DNA from: Advenella faeciporci
GTDB taxonomy: Bacteria > Pseudomonadota > Gammaproteobacteria > Burkholderiales > Burkholderiaceae_B
Assembly: GCF_014652395.1 (NCBI RefSeq)
Contig: NZ_BMYS01000015.1
Coordinates: 23,039 to 87,038 of the forward strand
Reading direction: 5' to 3'
Length of the DNA: 64,000 bases
In this document: positions 19,842 through 28,776 of the stretch, piece by piece
Position numbering within the stretch: position 1 is the stretch's first letter
Layout of the letters: every line of letters starts with the position of its first letter
The notes under the pieces: generated by a model
What the model was told of the DNA's origin: nothing
The model's database searches: none
Seen by the model: only the letters and a program-made list of their open reading frames with translations
Position numbers and translations under genes: made by a program

Positions 19842-19879
19842 AATGCCTGCCCGGCAAATACACCGGGCAGGCATTTTTT
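19842..19879. terminator. Bidirectional terminator between the GST gene and phaB
   Basis: A perfect 13-bp GC-rich stem, AATGCCTGCCCGG / CCGGGCAGGCATT, with an 8-base loop has a T-run on the right and an A-run on the left. It serves both convergent genes. Confidence 0.93.
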
Positions 19880-19897
19880 ACTTTGTTGCGGACAGCA

Positions 19898-20656
19898 TTA
19901 ATACATATGCTGTCCGCCGTTCATGGCAATGTTGGCACCGGTCATGAAGCCACCCAGGTCACTGCAGATGAACACGATAAGCGCAGCCAGTTCGGCCGGT
20001 TCGCCCAAACGGCCTAATGGAATCTGGGGCAGGATCTGGTTGTCCATGACTTCTTTGGGAACGGCGGCAACCATTTCAGTATTAAGGTAACCGGGAGAAA
20101 CCGCATTCACCGTTACACCTTTGCGGGCAAATTCCAGCGCCAGGGTTTTGGTAAAGCCATAAATGCCGGATTTTGCCGAAGAATAGTTGGCCTGGCCGAA
20201 TGAACCCTTGCTGCCGTTAACGGAAGAAATATTGACAATACGTCCCCAGCCGGTGGCCAGCATGTCTTCGCATAAGGGCTTGGTCATGTTGAACATGGAG
20301 TCCAGGTTGGTTTTCATTACCAGATCCCATTTTTCCTTGTCCATTTTGCGGAAACTGGCATCGCGGGTAATGCCGGCATTATTGATCAGAATGTCAATGT
20401 GATAACCATCGTCGTGCATTTGTTGGGCACCGGCAATACAGGAGTCGTAATCGGCGACATCAACAACATAAGCCTTGAAGTCATAGCCCTCATTGCTTTG
20501 TTTTTTCAGCCAGTCGGAATGGTCTTTTCCGGGGCGCATGGTAACAAGAACGGTATGGCCGGCATCATGCAGGGCACGGGCTATTGCCGTACCCAGGCCG
20601 CCGGTGCCGCCGGTAACCAATGCCGTACGTTTGACTGATTCATTCACAGTTGTCAT
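19898..20656 (-). CDS. phaB: Acetoacetyl-CoA reductase PhaB
   Basis: PhaB is the NADPH-dependent SDR enzyme making (R)-3-hydroxybutyryl-CoA for PHB synthesis. The 252 residues show the cofactor motif TGGTGGLG (residues 16-23), NNAG, the catalytic Ser in ISSVNGSKGSFGQ, the Tyr-Lys pair in NYSSAKSGIYGFTKTLALE, and the C-terminal DLGGFMTGANIAMNGGQHMY that is diagnostic of PhaB over FabG. It lies 21 bases downstream of phaC on the same strand; a thiolase (phaA) is not present between them or elsewhere in the window. Confidence 0.95.
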   Translation of the reverse strand: MTTVNESVKRTALVTGGTGGLGTAIARALHDAGHTVLVTMRPGKDHSDWLKKQSNEGYDFKAYVVDVADYDSCIAGAQQMHDDGYHIDILINNAGITRDASFRKMDKEKWDLVMKTNLDSMFNMTKPLCEDMLATGWGRIVNISSVNGSKGSFGQANYSSAKSGIYGFTKTLALEFARKGVTVNAVSPGYLNTEMVAAVPKEVMDNQILPQIPLGRLGEPAELAALIVFICSDLGGFMTGANIAMNGGQHMY

Positions 20657-20677
20657 TTCATTAACTCCAGGTAGAAA

Positions 20678-22441
20678 TTATTTTTCAAAAACATAAATGC
20701 CGGGGGCGTCACAAAGCAATGGATAACCTTTATCGGGATTGCCCATCGGAGGCGGTGATACCGGTTCACTGGAACGCTCGTTCAGCCACTTAAACCAGCA
20801 GTTCCACCAGGAGCCTTCCTGAAATTGTGCGGTTTTGAACCATTCATCAGGACCCAGATAAGGGTCGTTATTGCTTCGCGCCAGGACACGGAAATGGCGG
20901 TTTTTATGACCGGGTTCGCTAACGACACCGGCATTGTGTCCTTTGTTGGTGAGTGCAAAGGTAATGTCGGAACTGCACAAATGGTGAATTTTATATACCG
21001 AGCGCCAGGGCGCAATATGGTCCGTTTCAGTGCCCAGGCAGAAAATGGGCACGTGTATGTCTGTCAGGGAAACGGGGCGGCCATTGACGGGGTAGCGGCT
21101 TTCTGACAGATCATCGTGCAGGAATAGCCTGCGCAAGTATTGGGAGTGCATTTTGGCGGGCATGCGGGTTGTGTCCGTATTCCAGGCCATCAAGTCATTC
21201 ATGGTGGACTCTTCACCCAGCAGGAATTCTTTGATATAACGCGACCAGATCAGCAAATCGGAACGCAGAAGAAGGAAAGCGCCCGCCATTTGTTCACCGG
21301 TTAAATAACCAATATCGGCCATTTCCGCTTCAAGAATGGCCAGCTGGCTGTTATCGATGAACAGGGACAGTTCCCCGGGTTCGCTGAAATCGGTTTGGGC
21401 GGCGAGCAGGGTCATGGAAAGCAGGCGGTCATCTTTGTCCCTGCCCATTGCGGCCGCGGCAATAGAGAGCAGGGTGCCTCCCAGGCAATAACCGGTGGCA
21501 TGGACTTTGTGTTGGCCTGTAATGTGGTTGATGGCATCCAGTGCTGCAAAAAAACCCATGGAAAGATAATCATCCATGCCCATATGGCGTTCTTCAACAC
21601 CGGGATTCTTCCAGGAAATGCAAAAGACGGTATAGCCCTGATCAAGCAGGTGACGAATCATGGAATTGTGCGCGGAAAGATCAAGAATATAGTATTTCAT
21701 GATCCAGGCAGGGATGATCAGAACCGGTTCGGGATGAACCTTTTTGGTTGTGGGCGTGTACTGAATCAGCTCCATGAGCTGGTTACGCAGTACCACCTTG
21801 CCGGGGGTGGTGGCCAGTTGCTGGCCCACCTTGAAATTTTCAAGCTTGGGATCGGGAGTGCCGGTATATTGTTGCAGGGCCTGTTGCCAGGCATTCATGG
21901 CACCACGTACCAGGTTGGCCCCTTGTTCTTCCAGTGTTTTTTGCAATACTTCGGGGTTGCTGGCCACAAAGTTTTTAGGTGACAGCGCATTCAGGATTTG
22001 CTGGACTGACATGCTGACAATGTCCATGTGGTGGGGGGTAACTCCGCGAATATCACTGGTTGCCTCTTTCCACCATTGCTCTGTCATGAGATAAGACAGT
22101 TGCATCATGTTGAAGGGCCAGGTTTTCCATTTCTGATCGCTAAAGCGTCTGTCGGTAATGGGTGGTTCGATGTTCAGGTTGGTGTGGTGGCTGGGGGTGC
22201 CGGGGATGCCAACGGTTTGTGTGCGCTGCGCATATTGGGCCAGGGCCAGTCCCTGGCCAATGGCAAGATTGATCAATTCAAGCTGCTTTCCCGGTGAAAT
22301 GGCCAAATGCCTGGACCAGTCGATATAACTTAGAAAACCTTGCAACGGAGACATTGATAAGGTGCCCCTGGCAATAGACGCCTGGAAACGCTGATCCAGC
22401 TGATCCATGGCGGTTTGGGGGTCGTAGGTGTTTTTTACCAT
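20678..22441 (-). CDS. phaC: Class I polyhydroxyalkanoate synthase PhaC
   Basis: PhaC polymerises hydroxyacyl-CoA at the surface of PHA granules. It is 587 residues, the usual class I length. The catalytic Cys319 sits in the lipase-like box GYCLGG (317-322), Asp474 in TETDHIAPW and His502 in NKGHNAG, so the triad is complete. The N-terminal domain also has ENFKVGQQLATTPGKVV and VHPEPVLIIPAWIMKYYILDL. It heads a phaCB operon divergent from the heme receptor gene; the 221-base spacer holds the Fur-type heme promoter on the other strand. No phasin gene is adjacent; phasin genes lie 30-40 kb away. Confidence 0.97.
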   Translation of the reverse strand: MVKNTYDPQTAMDQLDQRFQASIARGTLSMSPLQGFLSYIDWSRHLAISPGKQLELINLAIGQGLALAQYAQRTQTVGIPGTPSHHTNLNIEPPITDRRFSDQKWKTWPFNMMQLSYLMTEQWWKEATSDIRGVTPHHMDIVSMSVQQILNALSPKNFVASNPEVLQKTLEEQGANLVRGAMNAWQQALQQYTGTPDPKLENFKVGQQLATTPGKVVLRNQLMELIQYTPTTKKVHPEPVLIIPAWIMKYYILDLSAHNSMIRHLLDQGYTVFCISWKNPGVEERHMGMDDYLSMGFFAALDAINHITGQHKVHATGYCLGGTLLSIAAAAMGRDKDDRLLSMTLLAAQTDFSEPGELSLFIDNSQLAILEAEMADIGYLTGEQMAGAFLLLRSDLLIWSRYIKEFLLGEESTMNDLMAWNTDTTRMPAKMHSQYLRRLFLHDDLSESRYPVNGRPVSLTDIHVPIFCLGTETDHIAPWRSVYKIHHLCSSDITFALTNKGHNAGVVSEPGHKNRHFRVLARSNNDPYLGPDEWFKTAQFQEGSWWNCWFKWLNERSSEPVSPPPMGNPDKGYPLLCDAPGIYVFEK

Positions 22442-22591
22442 TCAGGAGTCCTTGGGAGTAATGGTGCTTTTGGGGAGTGTAATAGCTACTCAGGAAAGCA
22501 TGACATCTTCAAGTATAGGGTATTGCATTTTTATTGCGATGACATGAATACCACTGATTTTATATTTTTAAATAGATTTAGATCAAGAGTA

Positions 22592-22633
22592 TTGACATTA
22601 ATAATAATACAAATGATAATGATTTTCATTTAT
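22592..22633 (+). promoter_or_regulatory. Promoter with overlapping Fur box, heme uptake operon
   Basis: TTGACA (22592-22597) and GATAAT (22615-22620) are spaced 17 bases. A Fur-box-like element starts exactly at the -10 hexamer and runs GATAATGATTTTCATTTAT (22615-22633), matching 14 of 19 positions of the classical GATAATGATAATCATTATC consensus. Binding there would block RNA polymerase. The receptor gene starts at 22663 with an AAGGT ribosome site. Confidence 0.82.
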
Positions 22634-22662
22634 TAAATTAGAATGATAAGGTAATCGTAAAA

Positions 22663-24963
22663 ATGAAGTATTCAAATCGATTCCGGTATCAAGGGATACT
22701 GATGCTGTCCGGCTTGGTGGCCAACAATCCTGGGTTTGCACAAGTGGCACCCCAAAATGAAAGAATCGTTACTTTGCCCCAGGTAAAGGTAATAGCCGCA
22801 GAAACTGAAACACCCCGCGTGGAATGGATAGACAGGCAAGCCTTGCAGGACGCAGGCATTGAAAGCTGGGCTGATTTGGGGCAACGCCTTACGCCAGGAG
22901 TGAACTTCAACCGTCAGAACAATAGTGTGAATATACGGGGCCTGGATGCCAACCGTATCCGGCTTACCGAGGATGGTGTACCCTTGCCATGGTTAAGCGA
23001 TGGCAGCCGTGGCGTAAAAGGGGGGCTTGATGCCATTAACTTTGATTCCCTGTCAGCGATTGATATTGTCAAAGGGCCGGGAGCCAATCAAACCAATTCC
23101 ATGACGGCTGCGATAGCCTTAACCAGTCTGTCGCCTGGTGACTTGCTGCCAAAAGGGCAGGATATCGGTTTTTTGGGTAAAACCACTTATTCGGGCCTTG
23201 ATGACAGTGTTGGCGGAGATGTCGCACTGGCTACTCGCCTGGGTGAAAAAACCCGGATGCTGTTCCAGTATGCTTATAAAAAAGGGCATGAAATTAAAAA
23301 TCATGCGAGCATCGGTGGCTATGGCGACAGCAGAACCAAAGAAGATCCGGCTGATTATCACCGGAGCTCGGCTTTGTTCCGTATTGAGCATGACTTGGCA
23401 CCGGGGCATCTGCTTGGCCTGGGAGCCAGCCTGTTTCGGCTTGAAAGGGATATTGACAAGCTCAGCGAGCAAAATACATCCACATATCAAATTGGCGATA
23501 ACCGGTCTAAAGAAGAAATCAGGCGTGACCGGATCTGGCTGGATTATGCGTATCGGTCAGAACGGCAATGGGCTACGCTGGACCAGTTGTCTATACTGGC
23601 TTACTGGCACAGGACCGACCTGATTAATGAACAGAATGCTTATCGCCAGAAGGATGCCAGGGCCAATATCATTCCCCGCGACCCTTACAGATATGGTTTT
23701 CCGTCAGGAAAATATGCCCGTCATAATCGTGTAGGGCAAAATGGCTGGGGCGGGAATCTGGATGCTTCGGGTTATTGGGGGGGTGAGCAGTTGCGTTCGC
23801 ACTGGATGGCAGGTGCAGGATTTAACAGCGACCGTTATCGCCAGCATTCAGGAGGGGTGGATAATTGCCCTGTGGTTTCCCCCATGTTGCCGGCCCCGTT
23901 TGGCCCCCGTTCTTGCGAATTCCTGCACACCAATCAGGCGGATGTGCCCCGGGTTAAAAGCAATGACTGGTTTGCTTATGCCAAAAATACGTTTTCATGG
24001 GGTAATGGGCAATACAACCTGACACCTGGCCTGCGTTACGATCATTACGAGCGCAGCCCATCCGTGGCCGGAGATTATCTGAATAATCCCAACGGTGGCC
24101 TGGCGAAAATGGGCCCACGTAGCGGAGGACATTTTTCGCCATCCCTGGAGTTTACCTGGAACCCCAATGACGCGATCGCTTTGTTTGCCCGTTATGCACA
24201 TGGTTTCAGGGCGCCTGACGCCCCCGAGCTGTATATGCAGTTTGGTTCTTCAGCCAATTACCTGCGCAAGGGTGAAGTGTCCCTGAGACCGGAAACCAGC
24301 CGGGGTTGGGAACTGGGTGTTGCCGTGAATACGGATACGGCTGGAGGATTACTCACTTTCTTTGACCAGCGTTATAAAAACTTTATTGAATCGGGGGTAC
24401 CAGTGGCGGCCGATTCCATTTATGCGCAAATGATGCAAAACGGTTTGTATCCATTTGGCGTGTTTACCCATGCCAATCTGGACCGTGTCCGTATTTACGG
24501 CCTAGAGGCCAGCGCTTACTGGCATATGAATAACCATTGGTATACCCGGGGTTCCGTGGCATGGACGGTGGGCAAAGACCGCAGTATGGGTGATTACCTG
24601 AATTCGGTCGCACCACTCAAGGGCATCCTGGCGCTTGGCTACCAAAGCCCGCAATGGGGCGCTGAAGCCATCTGGACAATGGCCGCCAAACGCGACAAGG
24701 TCAAGTATCCCGATGCGACTGGCCAAGTGCCTTATCCCGATTTCAAGGCGCCCGGTTATGGCACGCTTGATCTGGTGGCGCACTGGACTCCTGAGGCGTT
24801 GAAGGGGCTGCGTATTCAGGCCGGCCTGATGAATGTGTTTGACAAAAAATACTGGAATGCCCTGAATGTGCCGACGGCGGGCAGCAGCCGGATTTCCCGC
24901 GGCATTGACTATTACACCGAACCGGGCCGTCATGCCACACTTTCTGTCAGTTACCAATACTAA
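22663..24963 (+). CDS. TonB-dependent heme/hemoprotein receptor
   Basis: This is an outer-membrane gated channel for heme or hemoproteins. It has 766 residues: a signal peptide of about 28 residues (ending FAQ), a plug domain with VEWIDRQALQDAGIESWADLGQRL, VNIRGLDANRIRLTEDG and IDIVKGPGANQTNSM, then the beta-barrel. The barrel carries HGFRAPDAPELYMQFG, containing the FRAP motif of heme receptors. The C-terminal strand ends RHATLSVSYQY with the usual terminal aromatic. Typical TonB-box residues are not obvious. It is the first gene after the Fur-box promoter, with heme-handling hmuS, T, U and V directly downstream. Hemoglobin versus free heme cannot be decided. Confidence 0.93.
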   Translation: MKYSNRFRYQGILMLSGLVANNPGFAQVAPQNERIVTLPQVKVIAAETETPRVEWIDRQALQDAGIESWADLGQRLTPGVNFNRQNNSVNIRGLDANRIRLTEDGVPLPWLSDGSRGVKGGLDAINFDSLSAIDIVKGPGANQTNSMTAAIALTSLSPGDLLPKGQDIGFLGKTTYSGLDDSVGGDVALATRLGEKTRMLFQYAYKKGHEIKNHASIGGYGDSRTKEDPADYHRSSALFRIEHDLAPGHLLGLGASLFRLERDIDKLSEQNTSTYQIGDNRSKEEIRRDRIWLDYAYRSERQWATLDQLSILAYWHRTDLINEQNAYRQKDARANIIPRDPYRYGFPSGKYARHNRVGQNGWGGNLDASGYWGGEQLRSHWMAGAGFNSDRYRQHSGGVDNCPVVSPMLPAPFGPRSCEFLHTNQADVPRVKSNDWFAYAKNTFSWGNGQYNLTPGLRYDHYERSPSVAGDYLNNPNGGLAKMGPRSGGHFSPSLEFTWNPNDAIALFARYAHGFRAPDAPELYMQFGSSANYLRKGEVSLRPETSRGWELGVAVNTDTAGGLLTFFDQRYKNFIESGVPVAADSIYAQMMQNGLYPFGVFTHANLDRVRIYGLEASAYWHMNNHWYTRGSVAWTVGKDRSMGDYLNSVAPLKGILALGYQSPQWGAEAIWTMAAKRDKVKYPDATGQVPYPDFKAPGYGTLDLVAHWTPEALKGLRIQAGLMNVFDKKYWNALNVPTAGSSRISRGIDYYTEPGRHATLSVSYQY

Positions 24964-25001
24964 TAACCATAGTAACGTAAATTATTTTAAGGTGAAAATA
25001 T

Positions 25002-26039
25002 ATGAATCAATCATTTGAATCCCTGCGCAGTCAATGTGACCGCCTGCTGGCGCAGGAACCCAAGTTGCGAATCCGCAATGTGGCAGAGCGCCTGAATGTC
25101 AGTGAAATGCAATTGCTGGCCGCGCAATGCTGCGATGCCCAAGCGGTTTATCTGGGTACCGATGTCAAGGAAGTTTTTAAACAGCTGGTCACTTTGGGCG
25201 AGGTGATGGTCTTGACCCGCAATGAATGGTGCGTGCATGAGCGGCATGGCCTGTTTGAGGGTATCCAGGTGGGCCAGGCCTCTACTGGCATCGTCCTGGG
25301 GCCGGATATTGATTTACGGATGTTTTTTGCCTGCTGGAAAACGGCCTGGGCAGTCCGGCAGAACGGGCGGTTCAGTATCCAGTTTTTTGATGAAACCGGT
25401 ATGGCGATTCACAAGGTTTACGGCACTGAAAAGACAGACAGGCAGGCTTATGAGGCGTTGGTCGAACGCTTCAGGACCGATTTGGCACAGGTGCCGGCCG
25501 TCAAGGTGCCCGAGTCTGGGCAAACCGGTCTTTCTGAACAGGCGCCGGCCCAGTTGCGGGACAACTGGTTGGGCATGAAAGATACCCATGCGTTTTTTCC
25601 TTTATTAAAAAAATGGAATGTCTCCCGCATAACCGCCTTGCAGGCCGCTGGAAATGATTTGGCCCAGCAGGTTGATAACGATGTCGTTGAGCGTATGTTG
25701 AAACTCAGTGTGGAACGGGAAATCCCGATCATGTGTTTTACCGGTAATCGGGGAATGGTGCAGATTCATTCTGGCGTGATCCATAAACTGTTGCGCACAG
25801 GCCCTTGGTTTAATATTCTGGATGCAAAATTCAATTTGCATTTGAATACATCCGCCATTGATTCCGTTTGGGTGGTGAATAAGCCAACCACTGATGGTTG
25901 GGTGACGTCTCTTGAGGTTTATGAAAAATCCGGCGAGATGATTGTGCAGTTTTTTGGCGTACGCAAACCGGGCATACCCGAGTTGCCAGCCTGGCGTAAT
26001 TTGCTGGAATCTTTATGCAAGGAACCGCTTGCGGCTTAA
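25002..26039 (+). CDS. hmuS: Heme-degrading/heme-carrier protein HmuS (HemS/ChuS family)
   Basis: Cytoplasmic HemS-type proteins bind imported heme and pass it on or degrade it. The 345-residue length and tandem-repeat structure match: each half has a version of the same fold (VMVLTRNEWCVHERHGLFEGI in the first, PIMCFTGNRGMVQIHSGVIHKL in the second, with the HSG histidine region). An AAGGTGA ribosome site precedes ATG 25002. It follows the receptor by 38 bases and precedes hmuT by 7 bases, so it is part of the heme operon. Confidence 0.92.
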   Translation: MNQSFESLRSQCDRLLAQEPKLRIRNVAERLNVSEMQLLAAQCCDAQAVYLGTDVKEVFKQLVTLGEVMVLTRNEWCVHERHGLFEGIQVGQASTGIVLGPDIDLRMFFACWKTAWAVRQNGRFSIQFFDETGMAIHKVYGTEKTDRQAYEALVERFRTDLAQVPAVKVPESGQTGLSEQAPAQLRDNWLGMKDTHAFFPLLKKWNVSRITALQAAGNDLAQQVDNDVVERMLKLSVEREIPIMCFTGNRGMVQIHSGVIHKLLRTGPWFNILDAKFNLHLNTSAIDSVWVVNKPTTDGWVTSLEVYEKSGEMIVQFFGVRKPGIPELPAWRNLLESLCKEPLAA

Positions 26040-26046
26040 TAAGACC

Positions 26047-26877
26047 ATGAAAAAATCATTGTTGTTTTTATTGGGGCTGTTTTTTGTACCCATGGTTTTT
26101 GCCGCCAATAAAGAGCGGGTCATCAGCCTCGGGGGCTCGGTGACCGAGATTGTGTATGAGCTGGGTCTGGGGGACAGTTTGATTGCCGATGATTTTTCCA
26201 GCCTGTACCCGGAAGCAGCCACTCATCTGCCCCGGGTAGGTTACTATCGTGCCGTACCCGTTGAGGGATTGGTGGCCATGCATCCGGATCTGATTCTGGC
26301 TTCGGAAAACGCGGGGCCTGCGCATGCACTGGAAAGTGTCCGCAAACTGGGTGTTGAGATTGTCAAGGTATCCGACCGCGCCAGCCTGGAATCCCTGTAC
26401 GAGCGGGTGCGGCAGATCGCCAGGGTTTTAACTGTCGAAGACAAAGGGGATGCACTCATTGAGCAAATTCATGCCTCGGTGGCCCGGGCACAAGCCCGGC
26501 CCGGCAAAAACCTGAAAGCGGCCCTGATTATCAACCGGACAGGCACCCTTCAGGCTGCTGGCAGCCATACCGCCGCTTCCACCCTGATGTCGCTGGCAGG
26601 CTTGACCAATGTCCTGGAGCCGGCACAACAAGGATATAAAGCGGTATCAGCAGAAAGCTTGGTAAATTTCGGGCCTGAGCTTATCATTGTTACTGAGGGC
26701 TCGGTGCAGGCCAGTGGCGGCCTGGAAAAGCTCCTCAGGCATCCTGCGATTGCAACAACGCCTGCAGCCATCAACAAACGGATTGTCGTCATGGATGATC
26801 TTCTCGCCCTGGGTCTGGGACCCCGTGTCGCCCAGGCTATTGAACAACTTAAACTGGCATCAAATGCAGCACAGTAG
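26047..26877 (+). CDS. hmuT: Periplasmic heme-binding protein HmuT
   Basis: This is a class III solute-binding protein of the heme ABC importer. ATG 26047 gives 276 residues starting MKKSLLFLLGLFFVPMVFA, a clear signal peptide ending FAA; the longer open frame upstream overlaps hmuS and is ignored. The family pattern ERVISLGGSVTEIVYELGLGDSLIADD and the Tyr in RVGYYRAVPVEGLVAMHPDLI (candidate heme ligand) are visible, followed by the long backbone helix (SLYERVRQIARVL). The end overlaps hmuU by 14 bases, indicating coupled translation. Confidence 0.94.
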   Translation: MKKSLLFLLGLFFVPMVFAANKERVISLGGSVTEIVYELGLGDSLIADDFSSLYPEAATHLPRVGYYRAVPVEGLVAMHPDLILASENAGPAHALESVRKLGVEIVKVSDRASLESLYERVRQIARVLTVEDKGDALIEQIHASVARAQARPGKNLKAALIINRTGTLQAAGSHTAASTLMSLAGLTNVLEPAQQGYKAVSAESLVNFGPELIIVTEGSVQASGGLEKLLRHPAIATTPAAINKRIVVMDDLLALGLGPRVAQAIEQLKLASNAAQ

Positions 26878-27877
26878 TCATTACCGGAAAAACCTGTTTT
26901 CAGTCCGCATTATTTTTGTTTTGGCCATACTGGTGGTGATCAGCCTGATCGGGTCTGCCAGCACTGGTGCGGTTGCCATTCCCTTTGCGGACATTCCCGC
27001 TTTGCTATGGGGGCAAGTTCCTGAAAGCCAGCGCCTGATGCAGGCGGTGTTGCTTGATATTCGCCTCCCACGCGTCCTGTTTGGCCTGGTGGCGGGAGCC
27101 GCGCTGGCCCTGTCGGGAGCGGTCATGCAGGCCCTGTTCAGGAATCCGCTGGCAGAGCCCGGGCTGATTGGCGTTTCGTCCGGGGCGGCCTTGGGGGCCG
27201 TACTGGTTATTGTGTTGGCCAACACTGGCTTCTGGGGTATTGCCCTGGCGGCATTTGCAGGCAGCCTGCTTTGTACCTGGCTGGCTTATTGGGTAGGGTG
27301 CCGTTTTCCCGGGGTGGCGGGCCTGTTGCTGGCGGGCATTGCCATCAATGCCATTACCGGCAGCCTGATCGGCCTGCTTAGTTATATAGCCACCGATAAC
27401 GAACTGCGGGACTTGACCTTCTGGAGCATGGGCAGCCTGGCGGCTGCGTCCTGGTCTACACTGGGTTTTATGCTGCCCTGGACGGTCGTTCTTTCCGTTT
27501 ATGCCGTCCGGCAATGGAAAGCCCTGAATGCCTTGCTGCTCGGAGAGCGGGAAGTGGAGCATCTGGGTTTTTCCATGCAGGCTTTGCGGCGCCGGCTGAT
27601 TGTTTGTGTGGCCCTGTTGATTGGTCCGCTGGTGGCGGTTACGGGGGGCATTGGTTTTGTGGGTCTGGTCGTGCCGCATATTATGCGGATGGTTATTGGT
27701 GCCAATCATCGTTATCTGTTGCCGGCTTCCTTTTTGGGGGGCGGCCTGGCCCTGATTTGGGCTGACTGGGTGGCCCGTACCATTATCCTGCCTTCAGAAC
27801 TGCCCATTGGGCTGGTGACCAGCCTGATTGGCGGCCCGTTTTTTCTCTGGCTATTGATTCGCCAGATCAAGAGGTAA
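26864..27877 (+). CDS. hmuU: Heme ABC transporter permease HmuU (FecCD family)
   Basis: This is an inner-membrane permease of the heme importer. ATG 26864 (MQHSSHYRKNLF) lies inside the end of hmuT and gives 337 residues, the normal size; a frame opening 59 codons earlier is a shadow of hmuT. FecCD landmarks: LDIRLPRVLFGLVAGAALALSGAVMQALFRNPLAEPGLIGVSSGAALGA, and the C-terminal GGIGFVGLVVPHIMRM and ELPIGLVTSLIGGPFFLWLL. About nine to ten membrane helices are predicted. It is followed by hmuV after two bases. Confidence 0.95.
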   Translation: MQHSSHYRKNLFSVRIIFVLAILVVISLIGSASTGAVAIPFADIPALLWGQVPESQRLMQAVLLDIRLPRVLFGLVAGAALALSGAVMQALFRNPLAEPGLIGVSSGAALGAVLVIVLANTGFWGIALAAFAGSLLCTWLAYWVGCRFPGVAGLLLAGIAINAITGSLIGLLSYIATDNELRDLTFWSMGSLAAASWSTLGFMLPWTVVLSVYAVRQWKALNALLLGEREVEHLGFSMQALRRRLIVCVALLIGPLVAVTGGIGFVGLVVPHIMRMVIGANHRYLLPASFLGGGLALIWADWVARTIILPSELPIGLVTSLIGGPFFLWLLIRQIKR

Positions 27878-27879
27878 TA

Positions 27880-28692
27880 ATGACAAGTGCCATGAAAGGT
27901 AAGTCGCTGCGTGTTTATCGGCAGCAACGACGTATTCTTGATAATGTTTCCCTTTCCATTGAAAGCGGGCAGGTACTGGCTTTGCTGGGTGCCAATGGTG
28001 CCGGCAAGTCAACGCTGCTGTCGGTGTTGGCCGGTGAAATGAAGCAGGGACTGACTGCGCATGAGCGCATGGCCGTTACCCTTAACGGGACGGATATTTC
28101 CAGCTTGAGCGCGACCGAATGCGCCCGGCGGCGAGCTGTATTGCCGCAAAATGCCTCGCTGACCTTTGATATGAGCGTGCTGGAAATTATTGAAATGGGC
28201 ATGTACCCGTTTGCAGGGATAACGCAGGAACAGGCCACGACTTTGCTTGAGCAGGCCCTGCAATGGGCCGATGTGCAGAGTTTACAAATGCGTAACTACC
28301 AGACCCTTTCTGGCGGAGAGCGGCAGCGGGTCCAGTTTGCCCGAGTGCTGGTGCAGTTGCTGGCCCTACGTGAACAGGACACGGCGGCCCGTTATGTCTT
28401 GCTGGATGAACCCACGTCAAGCCTGGACCCCAAACACCAGCAGCAATTATTAAGGACCCTGGGCAAGCTGGCCCGCCAGGAAAACATCGGTGTGCTTATT
28501 ATTTTGCATGACCTGAATCTTGCCGCCCGTTATTGTGACCGGCTTGCCCTGCTATGCGAGGGCAGGCTGATTGCCTGCGATACCCCCGAAAAAGTGCTGA
28601 CCCGAGAGAATCTGCATGCGGTGTATGGCATTTACGGGCAGGCCATTGCCCATCCGCTGGTGCCAGGTAAACAGCTGGTAATCTGGGAGTAA
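27880..28692 (+). CDS. hmuV: Heme ABC transporter ATP-binding protein HmuV
   Basis: This is the ATPase of the heme importer, 270 residues. Walker A is GANGAGKST, the Q-loop region reads AVLPQNASLTFDMSVLEIIEMG, the signature is LSGGERQRVQFARVL, Walker B is YVLLDEPTSSLDP, and the switch His is in ILHDLNLAARYC. It is the last gene of the Fur-controlled heme operon; no intrinsic terminator is visible in the 84 bases before azlC. Confidence 0.95.
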   Translation: MTSAMKGKSLRVYRQQRRILDNVSLSIESGQVLALLGANGAGKSTLLSVLAGEMKQGLTAHERMAVTLNGTDISSLSATECARRRAVLPQNASLTFDMSVLEIIEMGMYPFAGITQEQATTLLEQALQWADVQSLQMRNYQTLSGGERQRVQFARVLVQLLALREQDTAARYVLLDEPTSSLDPKHQQQLLRTLGKLARQENIGVLIILHDLNLAARYCDRLALLCEGRLIACDTPEKVLTRENLHAVYGIYGQAIAHPLVPGKQLVIWE

Positions 28693-28776
28693 AACGCTTT
28701 TTACGGCAGGCTGTCATGGCAATGGTGTAATATCTCACCTTTTTCCTGAAGCAAACTAACAAAAGCAATCATCAGA

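Noticed and set aside
21395..21982. 195-codon open frame on the plus strand inside phaC
   Set aside because: Complementary to phaC coding sequence, no ribosome site, no recognisable domain.
27005..27709. Gln/Arg-rich 234-codon frame opposite hmuU
   Set aside because: Antisense to a membrane protein gene; such Gln-rich reverse frames arise from Leu/Val codons.
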